NCBI RefSeq assembly: GCF_003584125.1
Contig: NZ_QXFL01000007.1
Coordinates: forward strand, 1-64,000
Length of the DNA stretch: 64,000 bases
Source of the DNA: Aurantiacibacter zhengii
GTDB taxonomy: Bacteria; Pseudomonadota; Alphaproteobacteria; Sphingomonadales; Sphingomonadaceae
Direction of reading: 5' to 3'
This document shows, piece by piece, positions 42,744-50,085 of this stretch (its first letter is position 1; every line of letters begins with the position of its first letter). The notes below the pieces were generated by a model. The model worked only from the letters and a program-made list of their open reading frames with translations, searched no databases and was not told the origin of the DNA. Made by a program: the position numbers and the translations under genes.

Positions 42744-43156
42744 TCCTCCTGCTTGCTCATGGTTTTATAGACATATTGGGCGGTACAACTGATCATGAGG
42801 AATCCGGTGAGGGCGGCAATCCCGGAAATGGCCCGCATGTGGCCGGCCGGAAGAATGTCTCCGAGCCCCACGGTTGAGATCGTGATCAGCGCGAAATAGT
42901 AATAATCCATCCAGCTATCGATGACGTCCTTCTCCAGACCGCCGAGGCCCCAGACGGATGCGAGATACATGCCGCCCGCGAAAATACCGGCGATCACCAA
43001 ATGGCTAAGAAGAACAAGGCTGGAGCCCGCAAGCAGGCGCAAGTGCCGCGGATCCCGCCCCGGCGGAGACACCGCCTTCGCGCCTCGAAGCATCCACATG
43101 TGAAAGTAGAGCGAGATCGCGAACAGCGCGAAACCGAGGAGGAGCGCCGCGATCAC
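42740..43156 (-). CDS. Two-helix potassium-channel-type protein
   Basis: The start is GTG 43156, which overlaps the preceding stop (GTGA); the longer open frame overlaps the glutaredoxin gene and is not coding. The 138-residue product has a first hydrophobic helix, a second at about 45-70, a pore loop with ISTVGLGDILP and a last helix. The filter reads TVGLGD instead of TVGYGD, a variant known in some channels. It probably forms a small K+ or cation channel. Its place in a CsoR-controlled operon is unusual. Confidence 0.75.
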   Translation of the reverse strand: MIAALLLGFALFAISLYFHMWMLRGAKAVSPPGRDPRHLRLLAGSSLVLLSHLVIAGIFAGGMYLASVWGLGGLEKDVIDSWMDYYYFALITISTVGLGDILPAGHMRAISGIAALTGFLMISCTAQYVYKTMSKQED

Positions 43157-43923
43157 AGGACTATCCAGCCCAGCGCCTTGCCGCCCATCCAGAGGCCCAT
43201 GCCGATCATGAACAGGTTCTCGGTCAACGAAACGAAGCCAAGCGGCACATTGCTGTTTCCACCGACGCAGGCGCATTTGAGCTCACGCTTGTCGATATAG
43301 ACCGCCTTGAACACGCTCACCGCACCCACCGTGCCGATGAAGAGCGAGACCGGGACGGAGATGATGGGCAAAGCATGTGCGACCATCAGGATGCCAGCCA
43401 AGGCTTCCCCGAATGGATAGACAAATCCGTAGCGAACCCAACGCCTAACAAGCAGATCGTAATTCAAGAACATGGTCGAGAAGCTACGCACATCCTGCAG
43501 CTTCTGGATAGCGAGCAGCGCCATCGACAGGCTGACGAACCATTCGATCGCTTGAATGGTGAAGGCGCTCTCGAACACATACCAGCTGATCGCCAGCCCG
43601 AGCAGGAAAGCGACTCCGAAGATCGCGATTACCGGCTGATAGCTGGTCTCGCCTTCCTTCTGCACCGACTTGCCGAAATGCTCGCGAAGATCGTCGTAGC
43701 CGCCGATCCGCTCGCCGCCGATAAAGGTCTGCGGCGTGGTCTCGACCCCGTGCTCCTCCTTGAAAGCGTCGGTTTCCTCGCGTGTCTCGAGATGATGGTC
43801 GTCGATTTCGAAGCCTTCGCGCTTCAGCAGATCGACGGTCTTGAGCCCGTAGGGACAAACATGATCGGGCATGACCATGCGATAGACGGTTGCGGTCTTC
43901 GGTTTTGGTGTTCGCCTCTTCAT
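43153..43923 (-). CDS. Glutaredoxin domain fused to MauE-like membrane domain
   Basis: A 256-residue protein. Residues 12-90 are a glutaredoxin with the active site CPYGLK and the TTPQTFIGGERIGGYDDL segment. Residues 95-256 have four membrane helices resembling MauE/DoxX-type proteins, with a KCACVGG Cys pair near residue 225. MauE-like proteins help disulfide chemistry in the periplasm. The fused glutaredoxin may supply electrons from the cytoplasm. It follows csoR with a 4-nt overlap, so metal-controlled thiol repair is plausible. Confidence 0.82.
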   Translation of the reverse strand: MKRRTPKPKTATVYRMVMPDHVCPYGLKTVDLLKREGFEIDDHHLETREETDAFKEEHGVETTPQTFIGGERIGGYDDLREHFGKSVQKEGETSYQPVIAIFGVAFLLGLAISWYVFESAFTIQAIEWFVSLSMALLAIQKLQDVRSFSTMFLNYDLLVRRWVRYGFVYPFGEALAGILMVAHALPIISVPVSLFIGTVGAVSVFKAVYIDKRELKCACVGGNSNVPLGFVSLTENLFMIGMGLWMGGKALGWIVL

Positions 43924-44192
43924 CTCTTCGCTTTCTCGAACAGGTCGATCAGTTCGCTGAACTTCCGCTGTTGCTCGTTCTCGTCCCCGCTGGCGATCGC
44001 CTCGGCTACGCAGAGGTTGGCATGACGCTTCAAAATCTCACTTTCGGCTCGCCCCAGCGCGGCTTTGACCGCCTGAATCTGGGTCAGGATGTCCACACAG
44101 TAACGATCATTCTCGACCATCTGGGCAACGCCGCGCAGCTGCCCTTCGAGGCGGCGCAATCGGTTCAAGATTTTCCCGACATCATGCTGCAT
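43920..44192 (-). CDS. csoR: CsoR/RcnR-family metal-sensing repressor
   Basis: A 90-residue all-helical repressor. The N-terminal KILNRLRRLEGQLRGVAQMV is the family signature. The metal triad Cys32, His57 and Cys61 has CsoR spacing, indicating Cu(I) or a related thiophilic input; persulfide sensors of this family lack the His. First gene of a five-gene operon joined by 4-nt overlaps. A TACCC-N11-GGGTA inverted repeat lies 37 nt upstream and is a likely operator. Confidence 0.88.
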   Translation of the reverse strand: MQHDVGKILNRLRRLEGQLRGVAQMVENDRYCVDILTQIQAVKAALGRAESEILKRHANLCVAEAIASGDENEQQRKFSELIDLFEKAKR

Positions 44193-44227
44193 TGAATTCG
44201 CCTCTTTGCGGCAATCGGTTGCACGCC

Positions 44228-44599
44228 CTACCCATACGGTCCGGGGGTATAATTATTCGCAGCGGGGAGAGTTCCGTGAACCTTGTCCCAACCGGGTTTT
44301 CCCTTCCGCGATTTACCATTGCTCTCCAGCGAGCCGTAGACCCGGTGCAGGACCATTGCGACGCCACCGGAGATTGGCTCGTGGGTCGATATCTTGATGT
44401 AGCTGTAAGCGGCGAGCGAAGTAACCAGTGCGCCGACTGTGAGGAAAAGCGGAAATAGCGGTCCAGCGAGTTCGGCAATCTGGCCGGTCAGTGCGAAGGT
44501 ACCTGCGCCGATGATGACGCCGGTTCCCATCGCGACACCGCCCAGCAATGTTATCGAAGCCGCCTTCTCGCTATGTTGATCGTCGTCACCTGTCTGCAA
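44228..44599 (-). pseudogene. N-terminal fragment of an APC-family amino acid permease
   Basis: The first 95 residues are the start of an APC transporter: a polar head, then ASITLLGGVAMGTGVIIGAGTFALTG with the consensus Gly-rich first helix, two further hydrophobic stretches and KISTHEPISGGVAMVL. After about 89 residues the frame runs into unrelated sequence and ends inside the CsoR operator. A full transporter has 10-12 helices, so this is a remnant, probably left when the csoR operon was inserted. Confidence 0.75.
44229..44249 (-). promoter_or_regulatory. CsoR operator candidate
   Basis: TACCC (44229-44233) and GGGTA (44245-44249) form a GC-flanked inverted repeat with an 11-bp spacer, next to an AT-rich TAATTATA block on the minus strand that could be the -10 region. 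CsoR-family operators commonly have TACCC/GGGTA arms. Confidence 0.6.
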
Positions 44600-44868
44600 G
44601 TCTTTCCCCTGTCGATGTCCTCCCGTCCGAGAAACATCACGCCAGACAGTACGTTGCGCAGCGGCTCACCCCTCAAAAAAGTTTCGACACGCTGCGCGCT
44701 CGCACCAAGGGCTGTTTGACAAGACAAGGAGCCCGGTTTTCGGCAGGTTTTTCCGGCCACAAGTGCGTCGGTAGGAAGCGACGCCTATTTCACGAGCAAT
44801 TTCCTTTAGCGGGTCTCACGAGAGGTAACTGGCGCTGTTCGATCAATCTGACATGCCCAGCAGCCGGA

Positions 44869-45462
44869 TTAAGCTCGACCGGGGGTTCGATTCCGCAGAT
44901 GTGCCTGCGCGTCGCGCACGTCGAGCTCACGCGTGCCGTTCCCGATACGTAACATCAGGCGCGCGGTACCTCCTTCTACGAAATGGACGGGATCAGCTTT
45001 CCTTTCGGCAATTACCCGGCATACCGTCTTCTCTGTCACTTCGTAAAAGCGGCAATGGACCAAAGCGCATTCGTGACCGCCGAACCCATCCTTCACCAGG
45101 TCCATCAGGAGGCGTTCGAAGCCATCCCGATTGGCGTGCTTGAGTGACTGCATATCGGCTTCAATGCCAATTATGCTCCCATCGTCTCCGACTCCGGTAA
45201 GCAGCGTTCCGCCCTCATGGTCGAGAAAGCCGGCAACCGTTTTGAGTACGACCTGCTGGAGCGACCGGTTGACCCGGTTCTCACGCCTGTCCCATCGCAA
45301 GGACGATTTGAACTCCAATCGCTCGCCCTCGCCGCTTGCGATAAGAAGCGGCAACTCCTCGTCGAGTTCGCGTTCGAGAAAAAATAAGTTGGACTGAGCC
45401 CGCGCCAGCCGCACGTGATACATGCCAAACCCCGGGTCCGGGACTGTGGGGGCAGCCAGCAC
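44869..45462 (-). CDS. Schlafen AlbA_2-domain protein
   Basis: A 197-residue protein. The AlbA_2 signature ASGEGERLEFKSSLRW is followed by LKTVAGFLDHEGGTLLTGVGDDGSIIG and a later CRVIAERKADPVHF segment. AlbA_2 domains are found in DNA-binding, ATP-linked regulators and some defence proteins. Here only the domain is present, with a 35-residue lead and a short Arg-rich tail. A membrane segment is not visible. Its role is unknown, and it lies alone between the permease fragment and the DUF411 gene. Confidence 0.75.
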   Translation of the reverse strand: MLAAPTVPDPGFGMYHVRLARAQSNLFFLERELDEELPLLIASGEGERLEFKSSLRWDRRENRVNRSLQQVVLKTVAGFLDHEGGTLLTGVGDDGSIIGIEADMQSLKHANRDGFERLLMDLVKDGFGGHECALVHCRFYEVTEKTVCRVIAERKADPVHFVEGGTARLMLRIGNGTRELDVRDAQAHLRNRTPGRA

Positions 45463-45592
45463 CGGAACCTGCGAGAAGTTCGACAGGCTTCTTGCCGCCT
45501 GTCCCGGTTTACCGGGTTCTGTGTCGCTTCCCGCATTTAGTCCTCATCGCCTGCATCCCTTTCACGCTGACGCATGGGGTAGTTCCACACCC

Positions 45593-46057
45593 TCACGGAA
45601 AAGACGCGAAGACGCTCTGTCCGGTTGGGCCAAAGGCGATGACCTCGTAAGGCTGGATCCGGTTTCCGGCCTCCATGCCCGGCGATCCCAGAGGCATTCC
45701 CGGAACCGCGAGGCCGGCAACGCCAGCAGGCCGTTCGCGCAAAAGCTTGTCGACGGCTTCGGCGGGCACGTGACCTTCGATGATGTAACCATCGACCTCC
45801 ATCGTGTGGCATGACCACAATTCTTCTGGTACGCCGCGCGCGGTCTTGATCGCGGCCATGTCCTTGCTGTCGACCGATGCCACCTTCGTATTCATCCCGT
45901 CTTCGACATGGCCTGCCCAGCTGAGGCAGCATCCACATCCGGGATCCCTGAACATCGTATAGGTCGCTGCCTGAGCCACGTTGGAACAGGCTGCCAACAC
46001 GAGCAAGGCCGCGCCGCTAATCGATCGCCGGAACAGGGCAGGCTTTTTCCAGATCAT
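45593..46057 (-). CDS. DUF411 periplasmic metal-binding protein (copy 2)
   Basis: I start at ATG 46057, which overlaps the methyltransferase stop by 4 nt, giving 154 residues. The signal peptide has a lipoprotein-like LAACS, then cleavage or lipidation before ATYTMFRDPGCGCC. The CxCC motif, SCHTMEVDGYIIEGHVPAEA and AVPGMPLGSPGM are typical of DUF411. It resembles copy 1 at 30640 but is controlled separately, by an ECF-type promoter. Confidence 0.85.
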   Translation of the reverse strand: MIWKKPALFRRSISGAALLVLAACSNVAQAATYTMFRDPGCGCCLSWAGHVEDGMNTKVASVDSKDMAAIKTARGVPEELWSCHTMEVDGYIIEGHVPAEAVDKLLRERPAGVAGLAVPGMPLGSPGMEAGNRIQPYEVIAFGPTGQSVFASFP

Positions 46058-46758
46058 TGTGCAATTCCTTTCTTGTATCCGCGCCATAGCGAGATCGTCC
46101 CGGTCACCGTCGGGAACCGGTGGAGCAGACATGGCTCCGTGAAGATTTCGGCGAACAGTTTTTCGACCTCGCCATCGGCGCTGGGCTGCGTGTCGCTTAC
46201 GCCGTCAAGCGACTGGACGGTCGCCCGGAAGAGGCTCCGCATGAGTGGGCTATCCTGCTTCATATAATCGGCGATCAAGACGGTTCCGCCTGGCACGAGC
46301 AAGCTTTCGATGGTTTCCAGGATTGCCTGCTTCTTGCGCAACGGAACCTGGTGAAGGACGAGGCTGCTGACGATCTTGTTCGGCCGCCACCCTGCGGGCA
46401 GTTCGAGGCTTTCGAGAAAGCCATTGTGCCATTTCACGAGATCGGCTCCCGCTCCAAACTTGCGCCGCGCAAGCGCGAGCGCCTCCGGGTCGGGTTCGAC
46501 ACCGATCAGACCCGCTTCCGGGCAATCCGTCATCAAGGCCTTGAGAAGAGTGCCGGTTCCGCTGCCGACATCGATCACCCGGTCGCCGGGGACAAGGTGC
46601 AGCTCTTCGACAATCTTTTGGCGCCAGAGATGTTCGCGGGTGAACAGACCGATCGCCCGGTCGTAAAGCGGCGTCAGAAAGCTCTTGCCAAGAAGAGGTG
46701 TAAATTCGCCGTGATCTTCAGGTGCGATAATATTGCTCACGAGTTGGCTCCCATTCAT
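46054..46758 (-). CDS. Class I SAM-dependent methyltransferase
   Basis: A 234-residue methyltransferase with motif I VIDVGSGTGTLLKAL, motif II acidic residue in IGVEPDPEAL, then NKIVSSLVLHQVP and GGTVLIADYMKQ. It resembles small-molecule or arsenite/ubiquinone-type methyltransferases. It is the first gene of a leftward pair with DUF411 copy 2. Its promoter carries the same motif as the sigma-factor operon and copA, so it belongs to the same regulon. The substrate is unknown. Confidence 0.85.
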   Translation of the reverse strand: MNGSQLVSNIIAPEDHGEFTPLLGKSFLTPLYDRAIGLFTREHLWRQKIVEELHLVPGDRVIDVGSGTGTLLKALMTDCPEAGLIGVEPDPEALALARRKFGAGADLVKWHNGFLESLELPAGWRPNKIVSSLVLHQVPLRKKQAILETIESLLVPGGTVLIADYMKQDSPLMRSLFRATVQSLDGVSDTQPSADGEVEKLFAEIFTEPCLLHRFPTVTGTISLWRGYKKGIAQ

Positions 46759-46792
46759 CCCGGGTTCGACCCGATTCTGACAGACCCGTCTC

Positions 46793-46823
46793 GGTTACGT
46801 ATGGCGGTGGGCATTCCCTCAAA
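46793..46823 (-). promoter_or_regulatory. ECF-type promoter for the methyltransferase/DUF411 pair
   Basis: On the minus strand, TTTGAGGG (46823-46816), a 15-bp spacer and ACGTAACC (46800-46793). The motif and spacing match the promoters at 46832-46862 and 48189-48219. It is divergent from the sigma-operon promoter, with only 8 bp between their -35 boxes. Confidence 0.7.
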
Positions 46824-46831
46824 AAAAGAAG

Positions 46832-46862
46832 TTTAAGGGATTGTGCAGGCGAGCGCGTATAG
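46832..46862 (+). promoter_or_regulatory. ECF-type promoter of the cnrYXH-like operon
   Basis: TTTAAGGG (46832-46839), a 15-bp spacer, then GCGTATAG (46855-46862), ending 29 bases before the first start codon. The CGTA core is typical of ECF -10 elements. Sharing with copA points to autoregulation by the sigma factor encoded here. Confidence 0.72.
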
Positions 46863-46891
46863 GACACGTGCAACCCACAGGAGTTTTTCGG

Positions 46892-47188
46892 ATGCGTGAC
46901 AATCACTCTCTTGATGCGGTGCTCGGAACCCTTTCCGCCACCGCCCCCAACGAGGTCCCCGCCGACTTCATGGATGGCGTTTGGCAGCGCGCCGGACAGC
47001 TGGGCGAAATCGCCGACCGACGCCGCCGGACGGCTCTGTTCGTCGGTCTGTTCGTCGTCGGGCTTGGAGCTGGCGCCGGAACGAGCGGTTGGCCCGGCGG
47101 CTATGGCACGTCTTCCGCGTCATTTGGCGAGAGTCTTATCCTCGGCGAACAGCTGTCCCCATCGGCGCTCCTCCATGTGGAGCAATAG
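46892..47188 (+). CDS. CnrY-like anti-sigma factor
   Basis: I start at ATG 46892 (MRDNHSLDAVLGTL) after CACAGGAG. The 98-residue protein has a soluble N-terminal 45 residues (sigma-binding part), one membrane helix at about 47-68 (FVGLFVVGLGAGAG) and a short periplasmic tail. Size and layout match CnrY, about 95 residues, which holds the ECF sigma factor at the membrane. Identification rests on this layout plus the neighbours; the sequence alone would be too divergent. Confidence 0.7.
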   Translation: MRDNHSLDAVLGTLSATAPNEVPADFMDGVWQRAGQLGEIADRRRRTALFVGLFVVGLGAGAGTSGWPGGYGTSSASFGESLILGEQLSPSALLHVEQ

Positions 47189-47191
47189 GGT

Positions 47192-47626
47192 TTGAAGACG
47201 ACGCATATCGTTATCGCGGTGCTTCTCGCAGCGCTCGCAGGATGCCTCGGCGCGATTGCCGCGGACCGCTGGGCCAATCACGAGGCCGGCTCCGGCCTCC
47301 ACGATTTCGTGCACGACGAGCTCACGTTGACGGCCGACCAGGAGCAGCGTCTCGATGCGCTCGAGGCCCGTTTCGCGGTCGAAAGGGCACGGCTCGAAGG
47401 ATCGGCGCGCGCAGCCAATGCCCGGCTCGCCCAGGCGATGGAAAACGAGCATGAGTACGGTCCCGAGGTCTCGGCCGCGATCGACGAGGTGCATGCGCGC
47501 ATGGGCGATCTGCAGAAGGCAACGGTGCGCCACGTCTTCGACATGCGCGAAATTCTCGAACCCGAGCAGCAACGCCAGTTCGACCGCAAGGTCTCCGACG
47601 CCCTGACCCGCGACCCGCGCGACTGA
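47192..47626 (+). CDS. CnrX-like periplasmic metal sensor
   Basis: TTG start at 47192 with GGAG 9 nt upstream. The 144-residue protein has an N-terminal membrane anchor and a helical periplasmic hairpin. Candidate ligands His37, His41, Glu58, His114 and Met118 match the CnrX set His42, His46, Glu63, His119, Met123 with identical spacing (offset 5). CnrX relays Ni/Co binding to CnrY. Here the target genes are for copper. It overlaps neither neighbour but lies 3 nt after the anti-sigma stop. Confidence 0.82.
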   Translation: MKTTHIVIAVLLAALAGCLGAIAADRWANHEAGSGLHDFVHDELTLTADQEQRLDALEARFAVERARLEGSARAANARLAQAMENEHEYGPEVSAAIDEVHARMGDLQKATVRHVFDMREILEPEQQRQFDRKVSDALTRDPRD

Positions 47627-47632
47627 AGCGCC

Positions 47633-48193
47633 ATGTCGGGGGCGGGCGACAATCCGGATGAGGCCCTTGTCTCGCAGGCGAAGGCCGGAAACAAGCGGGC
47701 TTTCAGCAAGCTCGTCGAGCGTGAAACCGGTCGGCTTCTCGCACTCGCGACACGCATGCTTTCCTCTCCTTCTCAGGCCGAGGACGTTGTTCAGGACAGC
47801 CTCGCGTCGGTGTGGCTGACGCGTCATCGGCTCGATCCGGACAAGCCGATCGGACCCTATCTGACAACCGTCGTCCTCAACCGCTGCCGGGACCGTTTGC
47901 GCAGGCGCAAGGTCGCGGGCTTTTTCGGACTGTCGGGCGATGACGAACTCCATTCCATCGCCGACGATTTCCCAGGTCCTGAAACGCTGGCCGTTTCCAG
48001 GGAAGAGCTCAATCTCGTTCAGGCCGAGATCGCACGAATGCCCGTAAGGCTGCGCGAAGCGCTCGTGCTCGTTACTGTCGAGGGGTACAGCCAGGCCGAG
48101 GCGGCCGAGCTTCTGGACACGAGCGAAAAGGCGATCGAAACCCGCGTGTACCGTGCGCGCAACAGGTTGAGGGAACGCTTCGAAAATCTTTGA
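47633..48193 (+). CDS. CnrH-like ECF sigma factor
   Basis: A 186-residue ECF sigma factor. Region 2 (about 12-80) has ATRMLSSPSQAEDVVQDSLASVWL, and region 4 (about 125-180) has LREALVLVTVEGYSQAEAAELL and EKAIETRVYRARNRLRERF. Size equals CnrH (about 190). It follows the sensor at 6 nt. The promoter motif TTTRAGGG-N15-RCGTA occurs before its own operon, before copA (overlapping its stop) and divergently before the methyltransferase, and is probably its recognition sequence. Confidence 0.88.
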   Translation: MSGAGDNPDEALVSQAKAGNKRAFSKLVERETGRLLALATRMLSSPSQAEDVVQDSLASVWLTRHRLDPDKPIGPYLTTVVLNRCRDRLRRRKVAGFFGLSGDDELHSIADDFPGPETLAVSREELNLVQAEIARMPVRLREALVLVTVEGYSQAEAAELLDTSEKAIETRVYRARNRLRERFENL

Positions 48194-48219
48194 GGGGTTG
48201 GACGCGTGCGCGCGTAAAT
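48189..48219 (+). promoter_or_regulatory. ECF-type promoter of the copAB operon
   Basis: TTTGAGGG (48189-48196), a 15-bp spacer, GCGTAAAT (48212-48219). The -35 box overlaps the sigma-factor stop codon. It ends 30 bases before the copA ATG at 48250, giving a short leader. Confidence 0.72.
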
Positions 48220-48249
48220 AACGGTAAATGTCAATTCAGGAGCTTCTTC

Positions 48250-50085
48250 ATGATTGCTGTCAGTCGACGAAAATTGCTTGGCGCGGGCGCCGCTGGTGCC
48301 GGCCTCCTCGCGATGCCCGCTTGGGCACGCGGCGGCAGCCTGTCTTCCGGGGTGATCCGTCAGGGGTTTGATGAAGTGTCCGGATCGAGCATCGATCTGA
48401 CCATCGGCCAGGGTCCGCGGGTCGTTCAGGGTCGCCGGGGCCACGGCGTCGCCGTGAACGGCAGCGTTCCAGGACCACTCGTGCGACTGAAGGAAGGGCA
48501 GCCCGTTCACCTCAATGTCACGAACACCCTAGATGAAGACAGTTCTATCCACTGGCACGGGTTGCTCGTACCCTTCCAGTTCGACGGTGTGCCCGGCGTG
48601 AGTTTTCCCGGCATCAAGCCCGGCGAGACCTTCACCTACGATCTACCCCCTCTCCGACAGTCTGGCACGTATTGGTGGCATTCGCATTCGGATCTCCAGG
48701 AGCAGGCGGGCCATTACGGACCGATCGTGGTCGACCCGGCGGGATCCGATCCGGTGCAAGCGGATCGCGATTATGTGATCCTGCTCAGCGAGTTCACCCC
48801 CATGCATCCGCACACGATCATGGAAAAGCTGAAGAAAGGGGAGGGATACTTCAATTATCAACAGCGAACCTGGACCGATGACTATCCGCTGACCGGCGAG
48901 CAGCGGCGCATGTGGGCCGAGATGCGCATGATGCCGACCGACATCCTGGATGTCACCGGCGCGACCTACACCTACCTTGCCAATGGACATGGCCCCGAGG
49001 AAGGCCTCGAATTTCTATTCAGTCCTGGTGAGCGGGTCCGCTTCCGTGTCATCAACGGGAGCGCGATGAGCTTTTTCAACGTCCGCATTCCCGGCGCGAA
49101 GCTGTTTATCGTCGGTGCCGATGGACAGAATGTCCGCCCGGTCGAGGTCGAGGAGTTTCAGATCGGCACCGCCGAGACCTACGATTTCGTGGTCGAGCCT
49201 AGCGGCGAGGCGATGACCATAGTTGCGGAAAGCATGGACCGCTCGGGCATGGCGGTGGCGACACTGGCGACCCGCCCGGGCGCTCGGGCCGAGGTTCCGC
49301 CGCTGCGCACGGCGCCGCTGCTCACCATGGCGGACATGGGCATGAGCGGCATGGATCATGGCGGGATGGATCACGGTAACAATGCCCCTTCCGGCGGCAT
49401 GAACCAGGGGGCGATGGAGGGTATGGACCATTCTGCCATGGGACATGGCACAATGGGCGGCGGGACAAACCCCGCCAAGACGACGGCGCCCGAACCGATG
49501 GGTGGCATGAGCATGGAAGGCATGAGCATGCGCGATACCTCCCTACTGCCACCCGACGTGAAGGTGGGTCCGGGTGTCGACATGGTCTCGATGAACCCGG
49601 TCGATCGCATGGGCGATCCGGGCATCGGCCTCGATAAGGTTCCTCACAAGGTGCTGACCTACAAGGATCTGGTTGCCCTCGAACGCAACGATGATCCGCG
49701 TACGCCCTCCCGTCAGATGCAAATCCACCTGACAGGCAACATGGAACGCTACATGTGGTCTTTCGATGGGTCCAAGTTCAGTTCGGTCAGCGATGAGCCC
49801 ATCCGGTTCGCTTACAACGAGCGCGTGCGGGTCAAGCTCGTCAACAACACGATGATGGCGCATCCCATTCACCTGCATGGCCACTTCTTCGAGCTGGTGA
49901 ACGGGGCGCCGGAAGGCTTCCAGCCTCAAAAGCACGTTGTAATCGTCCAGCCAGGCGGAAGCGCCACTTTCGATCTGACCGCCGACGAGGTTGGTGACTG
50001 GGCATTTCATTGCCACCTGCTCTATCACATGCATATGGGCATGTTTCAGGTTGTCACAGTCGCGAAGCCGGGAGAAAACGCATGA
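48250..50085 (+). CDS. copA: Copper-resistance multicopper oxidase CopA
   Basis: I start at ATG 48250, AGGAG 8 nt upstream. The 611-residue product has a Tat signal (SRRKLLGAGAAG). Copper motifs: HWHGLLVPFQFDG, WWHSHSDLQ, HPIHLHGHFFEL and HCHLLYHMHMGM. A Met/His/Gly-rich insert (about residues 358-435, repeats of GMDHG and MGGMSMEGMSM) is typical of CopA and stores Cu(I). It is periplasmic. Its stop overlaps copB by 4 nt. It is probably the main output of the adjacent sigma factor. Confidence 0.95.
   Translation: MIAVSRRKLLGAGAAGAGLLAMPAWARGGSLSSGVIRQGFDEVSGSSIDLTIGQGPRVVQGRRGHGVAVNGSVPGPLVRLKEGQPVHLNVTNTLDEDSSIHWHGLLVPFQFDGVPGVSFPGIKPGETFTYDLPPLRQSGTYWWHSHSDLQEQAGHYGPIVVDPAGSDPVQADRDYVILLSEFTPMHPHTIMEKLKKGEGYFNYQQRTWTDDYPLTGEQRRMWAEMRMMPTDILDVTGATYTYLANGHGPEEGLEFLFSPGERVRFRVINGSAMSFFNVRIPGAKLFIVGADGQNVRPVEVEEFQIGTAETYDFVVEPSGEAMTIVAESMDRSGMAVATLATRPGARAEVPPLRTAPLLTMADMGMSGMDHGGMDHGNNAPSGGMNQGAMEGMDHSAMGHGTMGGGTNPAKTTAPEPMGGMSMEGMSMRDTSLLPPDVKVGPGVDMVSMNPVDRMGDPGIGLDKVPHKVLTYKDLVALERNDDPRTPSRQMQIHLTGNMERYMWSFDGSKFSSVSDEPIRFAYNERVRVKLVNNTMMAHPIHLHGHFFELVNGAPEGFQPQKHVVIVQPGGSATFDLTADEVGDWAFHCHLLYHMHMGMFQVVTVAKPGENA

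Noticed and set aside
49319-49540. Tandem repeat tract suggesting a CRISPR or satellite
   Set aside because: It is the Met/His/Gly-rich copper-binding insert of CopA; the repeats are in coding frame and irregular.
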